From: GWE2-51-13 sp942492825 | GTDB taxonomy: Bacteria; Bacillota_I; Bacilli_A; Erysipelotrichales; Erysipelotrichaceae | DNA: 64,000 nucleotides | Reading direction: 5' to 3' | Assembly: GCA_942492825.1 (NCBI GenBank) | Contig: OW818635.1 | Span: 1-64,000 of the forward strand | Shown here: positions 46,960 through 54,801 of the stretch, in pieces | Layout: each line of letters starts with the position of its first letter | Position numbering within the stretch: the first letter of the stretch is position 1 | Translations under genes and position numbers: made by a program | Notes under the pieces: model-generated | What the model was told of the DNA's origin: nothing | Databases searched by the model: none | What the model saw: only the letters and a program-made list of their open reading frames with translations

Positions 46960-47746
46960 CGCGGTAAATCAAAGCGTACCGGCGATCGTACAGAGAACCT
47001 TGAATTCAGCCGATTCGCCGGTCGTCCTAAACTTTGAACCGTATACCAAGCAGAACGTGATCTTTACATTGGAAGGCGAAGGCAAAATCGATGTCAAGGT
47101 TTCGCTATCGGAAGGATCCATGGTCACCTTGCTTTGGTGGAATCGAGGGCAGGCACTTGAAATCAACGAAACGTACGATGTCGGCGCTTTCGCCAACTTG
47201 ACCCTTGCGTATGCCGACCTCAATGATCAAACCTTGGTACGTAAAAGCGAAGTCCGCTTGATCGGTGAAATGGCCAGAGCGGAGTTACGCAGCGCGGCGG
47301 TCGTTTCCGCACAACGCAACCTTTCCTATCAAATGACGCATGTCGCCCACGACACGACTTCGGAAATGGGGAATTATGCGGTCATGGGTGAAAACGGGGT
47401 CTTATCGATGGATGTCATCGGCAGAATCGAAAAGAATGCGTTTCGCAGTAATGCCCATCAAAGCAGTCGGGTGTTAAATCTATCTGAAAACCAAAAAGCG
47501 ACGGTTTTTCCGAAACTTTATATCGATAACAACGATGTCCAAGCCGGACATGCCCAAAGCATCGGGCAAGTCGATCCGGAACAACTCTATTATCTACAAG
47601 CCCGCGGTCTCAACCGTGACGAAGCGGTTAAACTGATCGTCTACGGATATCTCTATCCGGTTGCGGAAGTCATCGTCGATGAAGAATTACGCGAATTGTT
47701 TTTGACCGAAATACGTGAGAAGGTGAACCAAACATGTTTGACGTAG
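46952..47746 (+). CDS. sufD: Fe-S cluster assembly protein SufD
   Basis: 264-aa beta-helix partner of SufB and SufC. Recognised by VLSMDVIGRIEKNAFRSNAH and the C-terminal DPEQLYYLQARGLNRDEA. It is much shorter than the 400-aa SufD of many bacteria because the N-terminal helical domain is missing. The ATG at 46952 is chosen; an in-frame GTG at 46943 would add three residues. It overlaps sufC by 8 nt and sufS by 13 nt. Confidence 0.9.
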   Translation: MSDAVNQSVPAIVQRTLNSADSPVVLNFEPYTKQNVIFTLEGEGKIDVKVSLSEGSMVTLLWWNRGQALEINETYDVGAFANLTLAYADLNDQTLVRKSEVRLIGEMARAELRSAAVVSAQRNLSYQMTHVAHDTTSEMGNYAVMGENGVLSMDVIGRIEKNAFRSNAHQSSRVLNLSENQKATVFPKLYIDNNDVQAGHAQSIGQVDPEQLYYLQARGLNRDEAVKLIVYGYLYPVAEVIVDEELRELFLTEIREKVNQTCLT

Positions 47747-48963
47747 CCAAGATCCGCAAGGATTTCCCGATGTTCGACACGATCGACCCCGCAAAACCGC
47801 TGGTTTATTTCGATAACGCCGCGACGACGTTTAAGCCGCGCGTGATGATCGATGCGGTCAACCGGTATTACACGACGTCATCCGTCAATATCCACCGCGG
47901 GGATTACGAACTTTCCTATCAAGTCAGCGAAGAGTATGAACAAGCACGCAAAGCGGTCGCGGCTTTTCTGAATGCGCAAGAACGTGAAGTCGTCTTTACT
48001 TCCGGTGCCAGCGCGAGTTTGAATCTGGTCGCCTACGGGTATGGCCAGAAATTTCTCAAACCCGGCGACGTCATCCTTTCCAGCGAAGCCGAACACGCCT
48101 CCAATATCTTACCGTGGTTTAAAGCTGCGGAAGTCACCGGAGCGAAAGTCGAATATATCAAGTTGACCGACGAAGGGGAGTTCTTGTTGGAGAACTTCAG
48201 AGCCGCGATGCATGACAAAGTAAAAGTTGTGGCGGTCGCGCACATCACCAACGTTCTCGGGTTTGTTGCACCGATCAAAGAGATGGCGAAAATCGCGCAT
48301 GAATACGGTGCGATCATCGCGGTCGACGGCGCGCAATCCGTTCCGCATATCCCGACCGACGTCGCCGATTGGGATGTCGATTTCTTGGCGTTCTCCGGGC
48401 ATAAGATGTGCGGACCGACCGGGATCGGCGTACTCTACGGTAAATATGATCTACTTCAAAAAATGGATGCCTTTATGTTGGGCGGCGGAAGCAACGCGCG
48501 TTTTGACATTTGCGGAAACATACTATTGAAAAACCCGCCGTTTAAGTTCGAAGCCGGTACGCCGGCGATCGAAGCGGTGTTGGGATTGAAGGCTGCGGTC
48601 GGATATCTCACAAGTGTCGGGATGAAGGATATCGCAGCTTACGAACATGAGTTGCGGGCTTATTTGGTTTTTGAACTTTCAAAGTTACCCAACTTCCACA
48701 TCTACAATCCGCATGCCTCCACCGGAATCGTCACCTTTAACGTCGACGGGATCTTCGCCCAAGACGCGGCGATGTATCTAAATTCCAAAGGGATCGCGGT
48801 CCGTTCGGGCAACCATTGCGCGAAGATCTTAGTCGATCTTCTCCGCACTTCCGAAACCATCCGTGCCAGCGTCTACTTCTACAACACCAAGGAAGAAGTC
48901 GATCGCTTCATCGAGGTATGCAAGGAAATCACCTTGGAGAAATGCATCGATCTCTATTTGTAA
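47734..48963 (+). CDS. sufS: Cysteine desulfurase SufS
   Basis: 409-aa PLP enzyme that removes sulfur from cysteine for cluster building. The PLP lysine is in AFSGHKMCGPTGIG, and the catalytic Cys in VRSGNHCAKILV. The N-terminal VYFDNAATTFKP is typical. It starts inside the end of sufD after AAGGTGAACC. It works with SufU, encoded next. Confidence 0.96.
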   Translation: MFDVAKIRKDFPMFDTIDPAKPLVYFDNAATTFKPRVMIDAVNRYYTTSSVNIHRGDYELSYQVSEEYEQARKAVAAFLNAQEREVVFTSGASASLNLVAYGYGQKFLKPGDVILSSEAEHASNILPWFKAAEVTGAKVEYIKLTDEGEFLLENFRAAMHDKVKVVAVAHITNVLGFVAPIKEMAKIAHEYGAIIAVDGAQSVPHIPTDVADWDVDFLAFSGHKMCGPTGIGVLYGKYDLLQKMDAFMLGGGSNARFDICGNILLKNPPFKFEAGTPAIEAVLGLKAAVGYLTSVGMKDIAAYEHELRAYLVFELSKLPNFHIYNPHASTGIVTFNVDGIFAQDAAMYLNSKGIAVRSGNHCAKILVDLLRTSETIRASVYFYNTKEEVDRFIEVCKEITLEKCIDLYL

Positions 48964-48975
48964 AGGAGCCCACGT

Positions 48976-49437
48976 ATGAACGAACTCTTAAACGATCCGA
49001 TGATCCTTCGGCAGATCATCATGGATCACTATGAATATCCGCACAACCATCAACTGACTGGGGATGAACATTACGGTTCGGTACATATGTCCAGCGAATC
49101 GTGCATCGACGATATAACCGTCCAAGCCTTGATCAAGGACGGGATCGTGGATGATGTCCGTTTCGACGGCGTCGCATGTACGATTTCGACCGCGTCGACG
49201 TCCATCATGACCGAGCTTTTGCGTGGTAAAACGGTTGATCAAGCGAAGGCCGTCATCGACCAGTACAACGCGATGATCGCGCTTGAGTCGTTTGATCCGG
49301 AAGTCTTGGAAGAAGCGGTCGCTTTCCACAATGTCGGAAAGCAAGCCAACCGCATCAAGTGCGCGACGATCGGCTGGAAAGCGATCGAACAACTGATCGA
49401 GGAAAGCGAGGTAAAGCATGACACAGAAGCCCGATGA
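48976..49437 (+). CDS. sufU: Sulfur-transfer protein SufU
   Basis: 153-aa zinc-dependent sulfur acceptor for SufS in Gram-positive bacteria. The three conserved cysteines are in SSESCIDDI, VACTISTAS and RIKCATIGW, with the Asp of DDI. Length is normal. It overlaps sufB by 20 nt. Confidence 0.95.
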   Translation: MNELLNDPMILRQIIMDHYEYPHNHQLTGDEHYGSVHMSSESCIDDITVQALIKDGIVDDVRFDGVACTISTASTSIMTELLRGKTVDQAKAVIDQYNAMIALESFDPEVLEEAVAFHNVGKQANRIKCATIGWKAIEQLIEESEVKHDTEAR

Positions 49438-50827
49438 CAACCTGCCAAACTCGGAATATCAATACGGGTTTTCGGACAAGGACGTCAGCGTATACAATAC
49501 CGGAAAAGGCATCTCCCGCGCGATCGTCGAGGAGATTTCCCATATCAAAGGCGAACCGCAATGGATGACGGATTACCGTCTACGCGCGTTTGAAGCCTTC
49601 CTAAAGAAACCGATGCCCACCTGGGGCGTCGATCTCCAATCGATTGATTTCGACGACTACACCTATTACATCAAACCGAGTGATCGCATGGGGACGACAT
49701 GGGAAGAAGTTCCCGAAACCATCAAGAACACCTTCGATCGGTTAGGGATCCCCGAAGCCGAAAAGAAATTCTTGGCCGGCGTATCGACCCAATACGAATC
49801 CGAAGTCGTTTACCACAGTATGCTTGCGGAAGTCGAAGACAAAGGGGTTATCTTCTTGGATACCGATAGCGCGTTGCGCAATCACCCCGAGTTGTTCCGT
49901 AAGTTTTTCGGATCGGTCGTCGGTTTCGCCGACAACAAGTTCGCCGCGTTAAACGGCGCGGTCTGGAGCGGCGGATCGTTTATTTACGTTCCTCCCGGTG
50001 TGAAGTTGGATAAACCTCTTCAATCCTACTTCCGCATCAATACCGAAAGCATGGGACAGTTTGAACGTACGTTGATCATCGTCGACGAAGGTGCGGATGT
50101 CCATTACGTGGAAGGATGTACGGCGCCGACCTACAGTAAAGACAGCTTGCATGCGGCCGTGGTTGAAATCATCGTCCATAAGAACGCCAAGTGTCGTTAT
50201 TCGACCGTCCAAAACTGGTCGACCAATGTCCTCAACCTCGTCACCAAACGGGCTAAGGTCCTAGATCATGGCATCATGGAATGGATCGATGGAAACATCG
50301 GCAGCCATGTCACCATGAAATATCCGGCGTGTATTTTGGCCGGAGTAGGGGCACGCGGCATGACGATTTCAATCGCCGTCGCCAGCCATGTCCATCAAAT
50401 CCAGGATGCCGGAGCGAAAATGATCCATCTGGCACCCAACACACAAAGCACGATCATCTCCAAGTCGGTCGCCCGCAATGGCGGGGAAGTCAACTACCGC
50501 GGGATGATCCATCATAAAGCGGAAGCGAAAAACGCCAAATCGAAAGTCGAATGCGACACCTTGATTCTTGACGACCGTAGCCGTAGCGATACCTTACCGA
50601 CTAACATCAGTGCCAATCCGACTTCCACGATCGAACATGAAGCGACGGTGTCGAAGATTTCCGAGGAGCAGCTCTTTTATCTGATGAGCCGCGGATTGAC
50701 CAAGGCGCAAGCGCAGGAAACGATTGTCATGGGATTCTTGGAACCCTTCACCCGCGAACTTCCGATGGAATACGCGGTCGAACTGAACCAGCTGATGCGA
50801 TTGGAGATGGAAGGATCGGTCGGTTAA
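49418..50827 (+). CDS. sufB: Fe-S cluster scaffold SufB
   Basis: 469-aa scaffold on which the cluster is assembled. The core (GGSFIYVPPGVKLDKPLQSY, VEGCTAPTYSKDSLHAAVVE) and C-terminal LFYLMSRGLTKAQAQ are characteristic. The start at 49418 follows GAGGTAAAGC inside sufU. The stop overlaps the next start (TAATG), so the folate gene is translationally linked to the suf operon. Confidence 0.97.
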   Translation: MTQKPDDNLPNSEYQYGFSDKDVSVYNTGKGISRAIVEEISHIKGEPQWMTDYRLRAFEAFLKKPMPTWGVDLQSIDFDDYTYYIKPSDRMGTTWEEVPETIKNTFDRLGIPEAEKKFLAGVSTQYESEVVYHSMLAEVEDKGVIFLDTDSALRNHPELFRKFFGSVVGFADNKFAALNGAVWSGGSFIYVPPGVKLDKPLQSYFRINTESMGQFERTLIIVDEGADVHYVEGCTAPTYSKDSLHAAVVEIIVHKNAKCRYSTVQNWSTNVLNLVTKRAKVLDHGIMEWIDGNIGSHVTMKYPACILAGVGARGMTISIAVASHVHQIQDAGAKMIHLAPNTQSTIISKSVARNGGEVNYRGMIHHKAEAKNAKSKVECDTLILDDRSRSDTLPTNISANPTSTIEHEATVSKISEEQLFYLMSRGLTKAQAQETIVMGFLEPFTRELPMEYAVELNQLMRLEMEGSVG

Positions 50828-51378
50828 TGACGACCAAAGCAGAACTCCGTAAGAACTTGATTGCCATGCGCGATGCGCTTGACGAAAAGGAACGCGAAAA
50901 AGCGAATGCCTTAATACTAGAATCGATGCGCCTTTTGGCGCAAGACGTTTCTTCGATCGGGATTTACCTTTCTTTCGGTAGCGAGATCGATACGATCTTG
51001 CCCATTACGTCGTGGTTTTACGAGAATAAGAAGATTTATGTACCGCGTGTCGAAGGAAATGATCTGGTTTGGATCTTACTCAACGATTTCAAATCGTTGC
51101 GAAAATCCGACTTCGGCGTCATGGAACCGATTGACGGAACTGTCGTCGACATCAAGGAAATCGAACTAATGTTTGTCCCTTTATTAGGGTATGACGACGA
51201 TTTACATCGCATCGGATACGGAAAAGGGTTCTATGATCGAGCGCTTAACGACTATAAAGGACGCAAGATCGGGTTGGCTTACGAAATATCCCATGTTGAA
51301 ACGATTTTACCGACTTCATCCGACATCCCTTTGGATGTGATTGTCACACCGCATGAAATTATCACCAAGCACCGATAG
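50827..51378 (+). CDS. fau: 5-formyltetrahydrofolate cyclo-ligase
   Basis: 183 aa; converts 5-formyl-THF to 5,10-methenyl-THF with ATP. The C-terminal RIGYGKGFYDRAL is the family's substrate-binding motif, and the N-terminal KAELRKNLIAMRDALDEKE is typical. The start overlaps the sufB stop. Followed by a terminator that ends the suf transcript. Confidence 0.93.
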   Translation: MTTKAELRKNLIAMRDALDEKEREKANALILESMRLLAQDVSSIGIYLSFGSEIDTILPITSWFYENKKIYVPRVEGNDLVWILLNDFKSLRKSDFGVMEPIDGTVVDIKEIELMFVPLLGYDDDLHRIGYGKGFYDRALNDYKGRKIGLAYEISHVETILPTSSDIPLDVIVTPHEIITKHR

Positions 51379-51393
51379 AACGGTGCTTTTTTT
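51368..51393 (+). terminator. Terminator of the suf-fau operon
   Basis: Stem AGCACCG / CGGTGCT, loop ATAGAA, six T; overlaps the fau stop codon. Confidence 0.92.
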
Positions 51394-51429
51394 AGACAAA
51401 TCGTATACAATTGAAACGGAGGGTATTCT

Positions 51430-52614
51430 ATGACAAAGGAACGTAGACTTACGATACGGTTTGTGGCGGTTTTCCTGATCGCTTACATGGGTTACACCAT
51501 TCCGTACACGTTGTTGATCCCGTTTATGACCGAAGCCGGTTATACGCCGACGCAACGCGGTTTGATTTTGGCAGGGATGTCGTTGGTCGGAATCTTCGGC
51601 CAATTCTTATTCGGTTTCTTATGCGATCGCTATCGGACCGTCAAGAAATTCTATGTGGCGACGATGATCGCGTTGGTGGTTTTCTGTTGGCTCGCTTACA
51701 TGACCACTGCCAATCAATTCTTCTACCATTTTATGACCATCGCCTTTACCGGCGGTTTGTTTCAGATCGTCGTGGGTTTATTGGATGCATGGACCTTGGA
51801 GACCGATCCGTATTTAGTGCTACATTATGGAAAAATCCGCGCTTTCGGAGCGCTTGGTTGGGCGATCGGTAGTCCGATGACCGCTTGGATCGTCAGCACG
51901 ATGGGTTATGATAAGCTTGGACTTGCGAACCTGATCTTTACCTTATTGACGTTGGGGATTTCGTGGAATCTGAGAGACGCGGTCAAAGTCCATACCAACG
52001 AAGGTATTAAGTGGAAAGATGTCGGCCTGTTGGTTCGACGCAAAGAGTATATCGTGTTGGTGGCGATCTTATTTTTCCTAAATGTCGTCCAAGCCGCGGA
52101 CATGTATACCGTCATCGATAAGATCCTGGAGTTGGGTGGAACGAACGCCGATGTCAGTTTGAAATGGTCGTTTCAAGCGATCATGGAGTTACCTTTGTTT
52201 TTCTTGGGGGCTTGGTTGTTGGTGAAGTTCGGCGGAAAACGCCTCCTGTTATTCGCCACGACGATGTATTTCGTCCGTTTCATCGGATATGCCTGGGCGA
52301 ATTCACCGTTTCTGTTGATCGCGTTCTCGGGATTTCAAATGTTGACATTCCCCTTGATCAACGTGTCCTCGAAAGTGCTGATCGCGGAAGAATCACCGGA
52401 TCATTTACGATCGACCGGATTATTGTTTGCGACTTCAATGTCTTTCTCGCTATCACAGCTAATTTCACCGGTATTTTTCGGGTTCTTGGTCGAACAGTTC
52501 GGATCGACGATTACCTTGACCGGTATCGCAATCGGGTGTTTGATCCCGTTTGTCTTAGGGTTGTGGTATCTTACGATGAAACCGTTGAAGAAGGAAATAT
52601 TGACCAAAGCGTAG
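51430..52614 (+). CDS. Major facilitator superfamily transporter
   Basis: 394-aa protein with twelve predicted membrane segments. The loop FGFLCDRYRTVKK between segments 2 and 3 is the MFS signature. It resembles the MFS_1-like sugar/nucleoside symporter group; the substrate is unknown. Ribosome binding site GGAGGGTATTCT. It is followed directly by a terminator and then the small-RNA block. Confidence 0.88.
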   Translation: MTKERRLTIRFVAVFLIAYMGYTIPYTLLIPFMTEAGYTPTQRGLILAGMSLVGIFGQFLFGFLCDRYRTVKKFYVATMIALVVFCWLAYMTTANQFFYHFMTIAFTGGLFQIVVGLLDAWTLETDPYLVLHYGKIRAFGALGWAIGSPMTAWIVSTMGYDKLGLANLIFTLLTLGISWNLRDAVKVHTNEGIKWKDVGLLVRRKEYIVLVAILFFLNVVQAADMYTVIDKILELGGTNADVSLKWSFQAIMELPLFFLGAWLLVKFGGKRLLLFATTMYFVRFIGYAWANSPFLLIAFSGFQMLTFPLINVSSKVLIAEESPDHLRSTGLLFATSMSFSLSQLISPVFFGFLVEQFGSTITLTGIAIGCLIPFVLGLWYLTMKPLKKEILTKA

Positions 52615-52617
52615 AAA

Positions 52618-52640
52618 AGGGGAGAAATCCTCTTTTTTTT
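52618..52640 (+). terminator. Terminator after the MFS gene
   Basis: AGGGGA / TCCTCT stem with a GAAA loop and eight T. Confidence 0.8.
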
Positions 52641-52656
52641 CTCAAAAGAATGGATA

Positions 52657-52710
52657 TCACACACTTTTACATATTTGCATGATATTGCGTCCATGATTGA
52701 TTGTTATATT
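52657..52710 (+). promoter_or_regulatory. Promoter and direct-repeat operator of sRNA A
   Basis: TCACA (52657-52661) and TTACA (52667-52671), 10 bp apart. Exactly 33 nt later is the -10 TATATT (52705-52710), with an upstream TG (extended -10). No -35 box at normal distance, which suggests activator dependence. Confidence 0.6.
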
Positions 52711-52716
52711 AATCAT

Positions 52717-52832
52717 GCAAGGTAACTTGCCTGTACGGACTTTTTTCTCCAATAATATCCCCTTTAACCGTACAGAATCTTTCCCCTTTATAAAAAGAAA
52801 AAAGGTTTCCCCCCCTTTTTTCTTTTTATAGG
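52717..52832 (+). ncRNA. Candidate small RNA A with C-rich loops
   Basis: Predicted transcript of about 115 nt starting 7 nt after the -10. In order: hairpin GCAAG-GTAA-CTTGC (52717-52730); hairpin CTGTACGG / CCGTACAG (52731-52738, 52768-52775) whose 29-nt loop carries TTTTTTCTCC and TATCCCC; a single-stranded TTTCCCC; and a long terminator hairpin with TTTCCCCC in its loop. The C-rich segments are complementary to GGGGA/GGAGG ribosome binding sites. No convincing ORF. Confidence 0.6.
52789..52830 (+). terminator. Terminator of sRNA A
   Basis: Perfect 17-bp inverted repeat (arms 52789-52805 and 52814-52830), A-rich on the left, T-rich on the right, with an 8-nt loop TTTCCCCC. It could also act on the minus strand. 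Confidence 0.75.
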
Positions 52833-52837
52833 GAATC

Positions 52838-52891
52838 TCACATGTTTTCACACGAAGAACGCATTATTTATCCATAAGCTTGTTTTATGAT
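52838..52891 (+). promoter_or_regulatory. Promoter and direct-repeat operator of sRNA B
   Basis: TCACA at 52838-52842 and 52848-52852, 10 bp apart; 33 nt later the -10 TATGAT (52886-52891). The block TTTTCACACGAAGAACGC is nearly repeated before sRNA C. No -35 box. Confidence 0.65.
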
Positions 52892-52897
52892 ATGAAT

Positions 52898-52951
52898 GTA
52901 GTTACCCTCCCTTTCAATGTAACTCGCAAAAAAGACCTTCGGGTCTTTTTT
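52898..52951 (+). ncRNA. Candidate small RNA B with CCTCCC loop
   Basis: Predicted transcript of only about 54 nt. Stem AGTTAC / GTAACT (52900-52905, 52919-52924) displays a 13-nt loop starting CCTCCC, an exact complement of GGGAGG. The terminator hairpin follows directly. A 21-codon ATG frame crosses the terminator but has no ribosome binding site. Confidence 0.65.
52928..52951 (+). terminator. Terminator of sRNA B
   Basis: AAAAAAGACC / GGTCTTTTTT with a TTCG tetraloop. Confidence 0.92.
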
Positions 52952-52973
52952 ACCTGATCCGGATTATTTTCTT

Positions 52974-53027
52974 TCACATATTTTCACACAAATAACGCGT
53001 ATTTATCCGATAACATTTTCATAGAAT
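52974..53027 (+). promoter_or_regulatory. Promoter and direct-repeat operator of sRNA C
   Basis: TCACA at 52974-52978 and 52984-52988; 33 nt later the -10 TAGAAT (53022-53027). The whole unit is a diverged copy of the sRNA B unit. Confidence 0.65.
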
Positions 53028-53033
53028 AGAGTT

Positions 53034-53087
53034 GTAGTTAACCTCCCCCTTTCTCTTAATAGAAAAAAAGACCTGCGGGTCTTTTTT
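53034..53087 (+). ncRNA. Candidate small RNA C with CCTCCCCC loop
   Basis: Predicted transcript of about 54 nt. A short GTTAA / TTAAT stem (53037-53041, 53056-53060) displays a loop beginning CCTCCCCCTTT, complementary to Shine-Dalgarno sequences. Terminator follows at once. Same architecture as sRNA B, with sequence drift outside the C-rich loop. Confidence 0.65.
53063..53087 (+). terminator. Terminator of sRNA C
   Basis: AAAAAAAGACC / GGTCTTTTTT with a TGCG loop. Confidence 0.92.
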
Positions 53088-53133
53088 CTTGTGAAATGTG
53101 AGAAACCTTTCAACATTTTCCAAGTGTCGATAG

Positions 53134-53162
53134 TTGACACGCATATACCGATACGCTATTAT
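53134..53162 (+). promoter_or_regulatory. Promoter of sRNA D
   Basis: Consensus TTGACA and TATTAT, spacing 17. Upstream, TTTCAACATTTTCCAAG (53108-53124) sits where the direct repeats would be but matches them poorly, so this promoter may be constitutive. Confidence 0.8.
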
Positions 53163-53168
53163 GAAATT

Positions 53169-53298
53169 GGGTAATAACCCTGCGTATTGATTTCACCTGA
53201 AGCAACCAACACTTCCCCCACCCATACTGGTTGCGACAGTTTCCCCCCAAATTGAGATCAAGCACGCAAAACGAAAAGACGTCTATGGACGTCTTTTT
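53169..53298 (+). ncRNA. Candidate small RNA D with two C-rich loops
   Basis: Predicted transcript of about 130 nt. In order: GGGT-AATA-ACCC hairpin; perfect 7-bp stem GCAACCA / TGGTTGC (53202-53208, 53228-53234) with a 19-nt loop containing TTCCCCCACCC; stem CAGTTT / AAATTG (53237-53242, 53249-53254) with a loop of six C; terminator. Both loops are complementary to G-rich ribosome binding sites. It could instead be a leader of the NUDIX gene, but the terminator separates them. Confidence 0.65.
53274..53298 (+). terminator. Terminator of sRNA D
   Basis: AAAAGACGTC / GACGTCTTTT with TATG loop. Confidence 0.9.
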
Positions 53299-53312
53299 CA
53301 CGGGAGAGCACG

Positions 53313-53825
53313 ATGAAAGTCTTGGCGGTATTCGACGATCCGTATTACAAAGATCAAGGCATCGACACTTTGCGTTTTACGGCACGGGTCTTCTTACGTA
53401 ATGATCGAGAAGAGCTTGCTTTTCTACATATTCTCGGAGAAGATGATTTCGGGAAACGTGATCACTTCGAAACCCCGGGTGGCGGTGTTGAAGAAGGGGA
53501 AACCTTCATCGATGCGGCAAAACGGGAAGTCATGGAAGAGTTGGGGTTTGTGGCAAGTGATTTCAAGTTGATCGGCATGGTCGTCGATGAATATCATCTG
53601 ATCAAACGACAAACCTGCACGGTTTATTTCGAAGCAAGATATCATAATCAAAACGGATCGATCATGCGGACCGATGAGGAACAAATCCTGATCCGCGATG
53701 TCCACTGGTTCAACACGCACGAAGCGTTGATGCGCTTATCCAGTGCAAACAGTCCAATCGGTTCACTGATCCATCGACGTGAACTGATGGCTTTACAGGA
53801 ATTAATAAACAATAACCAACCGTAA
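53313..53825 (+). CDS. NUDIX hydrolase
   Basis: 170-aa protein of the NUDIX family, which hydrolyses nucleoside diphosphates linked to another group. The full NUDIX box spans Gly57 to Gly78, with GVEEGE, the REVMEE core and LGF. Substrate is unknown. Ribosome binding site GGGAGAG. It begins 15 nt after the sRNA D terminator, so it either depends on read-through or has a promoter I cannot see. Confidence 0.9.
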   Translation: MKVLAVFDDPYYKDQGIDTLRFTARVFLRNDREELAFLHILGEDDFGKRDHFETPGGGVEEGETFIDAAKREVMEELGFVASDFKLIGMVVDEYHLIKRQTCTVYFEARYHNQNGSIMRTDEEQILIRDVHWFNTHEALMRLSSANSPIGSLIHRRELMALQELINNNQP

Positions 53826-53861
53826 AAAAGATTCGTGTTCAATCCACGAATCTTGTTTTTT
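53824..53861. terminator. Bidirectional terminator between the NUDIX and radical SAM genes
   Basis: Stem AAGATTCGTG / CACGAATCTT, 7-nt loop; GTTTTTT on plus and TTTTTT on minus. Confidence 0.9.
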
Positions 53862-54801
53862 AGAGAATAAATTTTGATCCTTGCCATGTATCATGGCGTT
53901 TCATCGCTTGATCGATCGAATTCAGGACGATCGTTTTCTTTAATGTCCATAAAGGCGCAATCAGATCCTTCGGATCACCGTCTCCGGTCAATCGTTGGAT
54001 CACGGTCGTAGCGGGAAGTACTTCAAGCTGACGTACGACCAATTCGACATATTCGTCCATCGATAATAGCGGGAAAGGATCGGTTTCATATTGTTTAGCC
54101 AGCGCGGTAGCATCCAAAACATTCAACATATGGATTTTCACCCCGTCCGGTTTGAGTTGACCGACGATGCGTGCGCTTTCCAACATTTGATCGATCGACT
54201 CCCCGGGAAGTCCGTTCAATAAATGGACCGCGATCTTAAGGTCGGTGGTGCGGATCCGTCGGTAGGTCGCAAGAAATTCCACATAGGTATGACCGCGATT
54301 CGTCAAAACCGCCGTTGCGTCGTGGATGCCTTGAAGTCCGAGCTCGATCCAGACTTCTTTGGTTTGATTCAGGGAAGCGAGGTATTCTAACACATCAGCG
54401 CTTAACGCGTCAGGGCGTGTCGCGATCGAAAGCCCCAAGACATCCTCGCGATCGAAGATCGGCTGAAATCGTTCCTTGATGACCGCGAGGGAAGCATAGG
54501 TGTTCGTGAAGGATTGAAAGTAGGCGATGGCTTTTCCATCCGGCCATTTTTTACGCATCATCGCGCACCCTTGTTCGAATTGGACGATCAAAGGATCCAA
54601 GCGATTTCCCCCGAAGTCTCCGGATCCGATCGCGTTACAGAAGGTACATCCTCCGATCCCTCGGGTACCGTCACGATTGGGACAGGTAAATCCCGCATCC
54701 AGCCCGACTTTAAAGACCTTCGTTCCATAACGGTGACGAAGGTAATAGTTGTACGTGTGATAACGTTTATTGTCGTCGGAATAGACAAACGGATTTCTCA
54801 C
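53860..54801 (-). CDS. Radical SAM protein, TIGR01212/YhcC family
   Basis: 313 aa. The [4Fe-4S] ligands Cys40, Cys52 and Cys55 (CPNRDGTRGIGGCTFC) have the long spacing of the YhcC/TIGR01212 group, not plain CxxxCxxC. EVWIELGLQGIHDATAVLTN and VHLLNGLPGES are further family blocks. Substrate is not established. It starts with GTG, overlapping the ceramidase gene stop by 4 nt (GTGA), so it is coupled to it. Confidence 0.9.
   Translation of the reverse strand: MRNPFVYSDDNKRYHTYNYYLRHRYGTKVFKVGLDAGFTCPNRDGTRGIGGCTFCNAIGSGDFGGNRLDPLIVQFEQGCAMMRKKWPDGKAIAYFQSFTNTYASLAVIKERFQPIFDREDVLGLSIATRPDALSADVLEYLASLNQTKEVWIELGLQGIHDATAVLTNRGHTYVEFLATYRRIRTTDLKIAVHLLNGLPGESIDQMLESARIVGQLKPDGVKIHMLNVLDATALAKQYETDPFPLLSMDEYVELVVRQLEVLPATTVIQRLTGDGDPKDLIAPLWTLKKTIVLNSIDQAMKRHDTWQGSKFIL

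Noticed and set aside
52164..52682. 172-codon plus-strand frame overlapping the MFS gene
   Set aside because: It is in another frame of a clear membrane transporter and runs through its terminator.
52892..52957. 21-codon frame starting with ATG through sRNA B
   Set aside because: No ribosome binding site, it starts before the predicted RNA 5' end and runs through the terminator hairpin; sRNA C has no equivalent.
52841..53060. Reading the B and C units on the minus strand, where the C-rich loops become SD-like GGGGGAGG
   Set aside because: The minus strand offers no conserved start codon or -10 box at matching positions, while the plus strand has operator, -10 and terminator in fixed register.
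52838..53087. Repeated units with spacers, possibly a CRISPR array
   Set aside because: Only two diverged copies, each with its own terminator and -10 box; no identical repeats and no cas genes.
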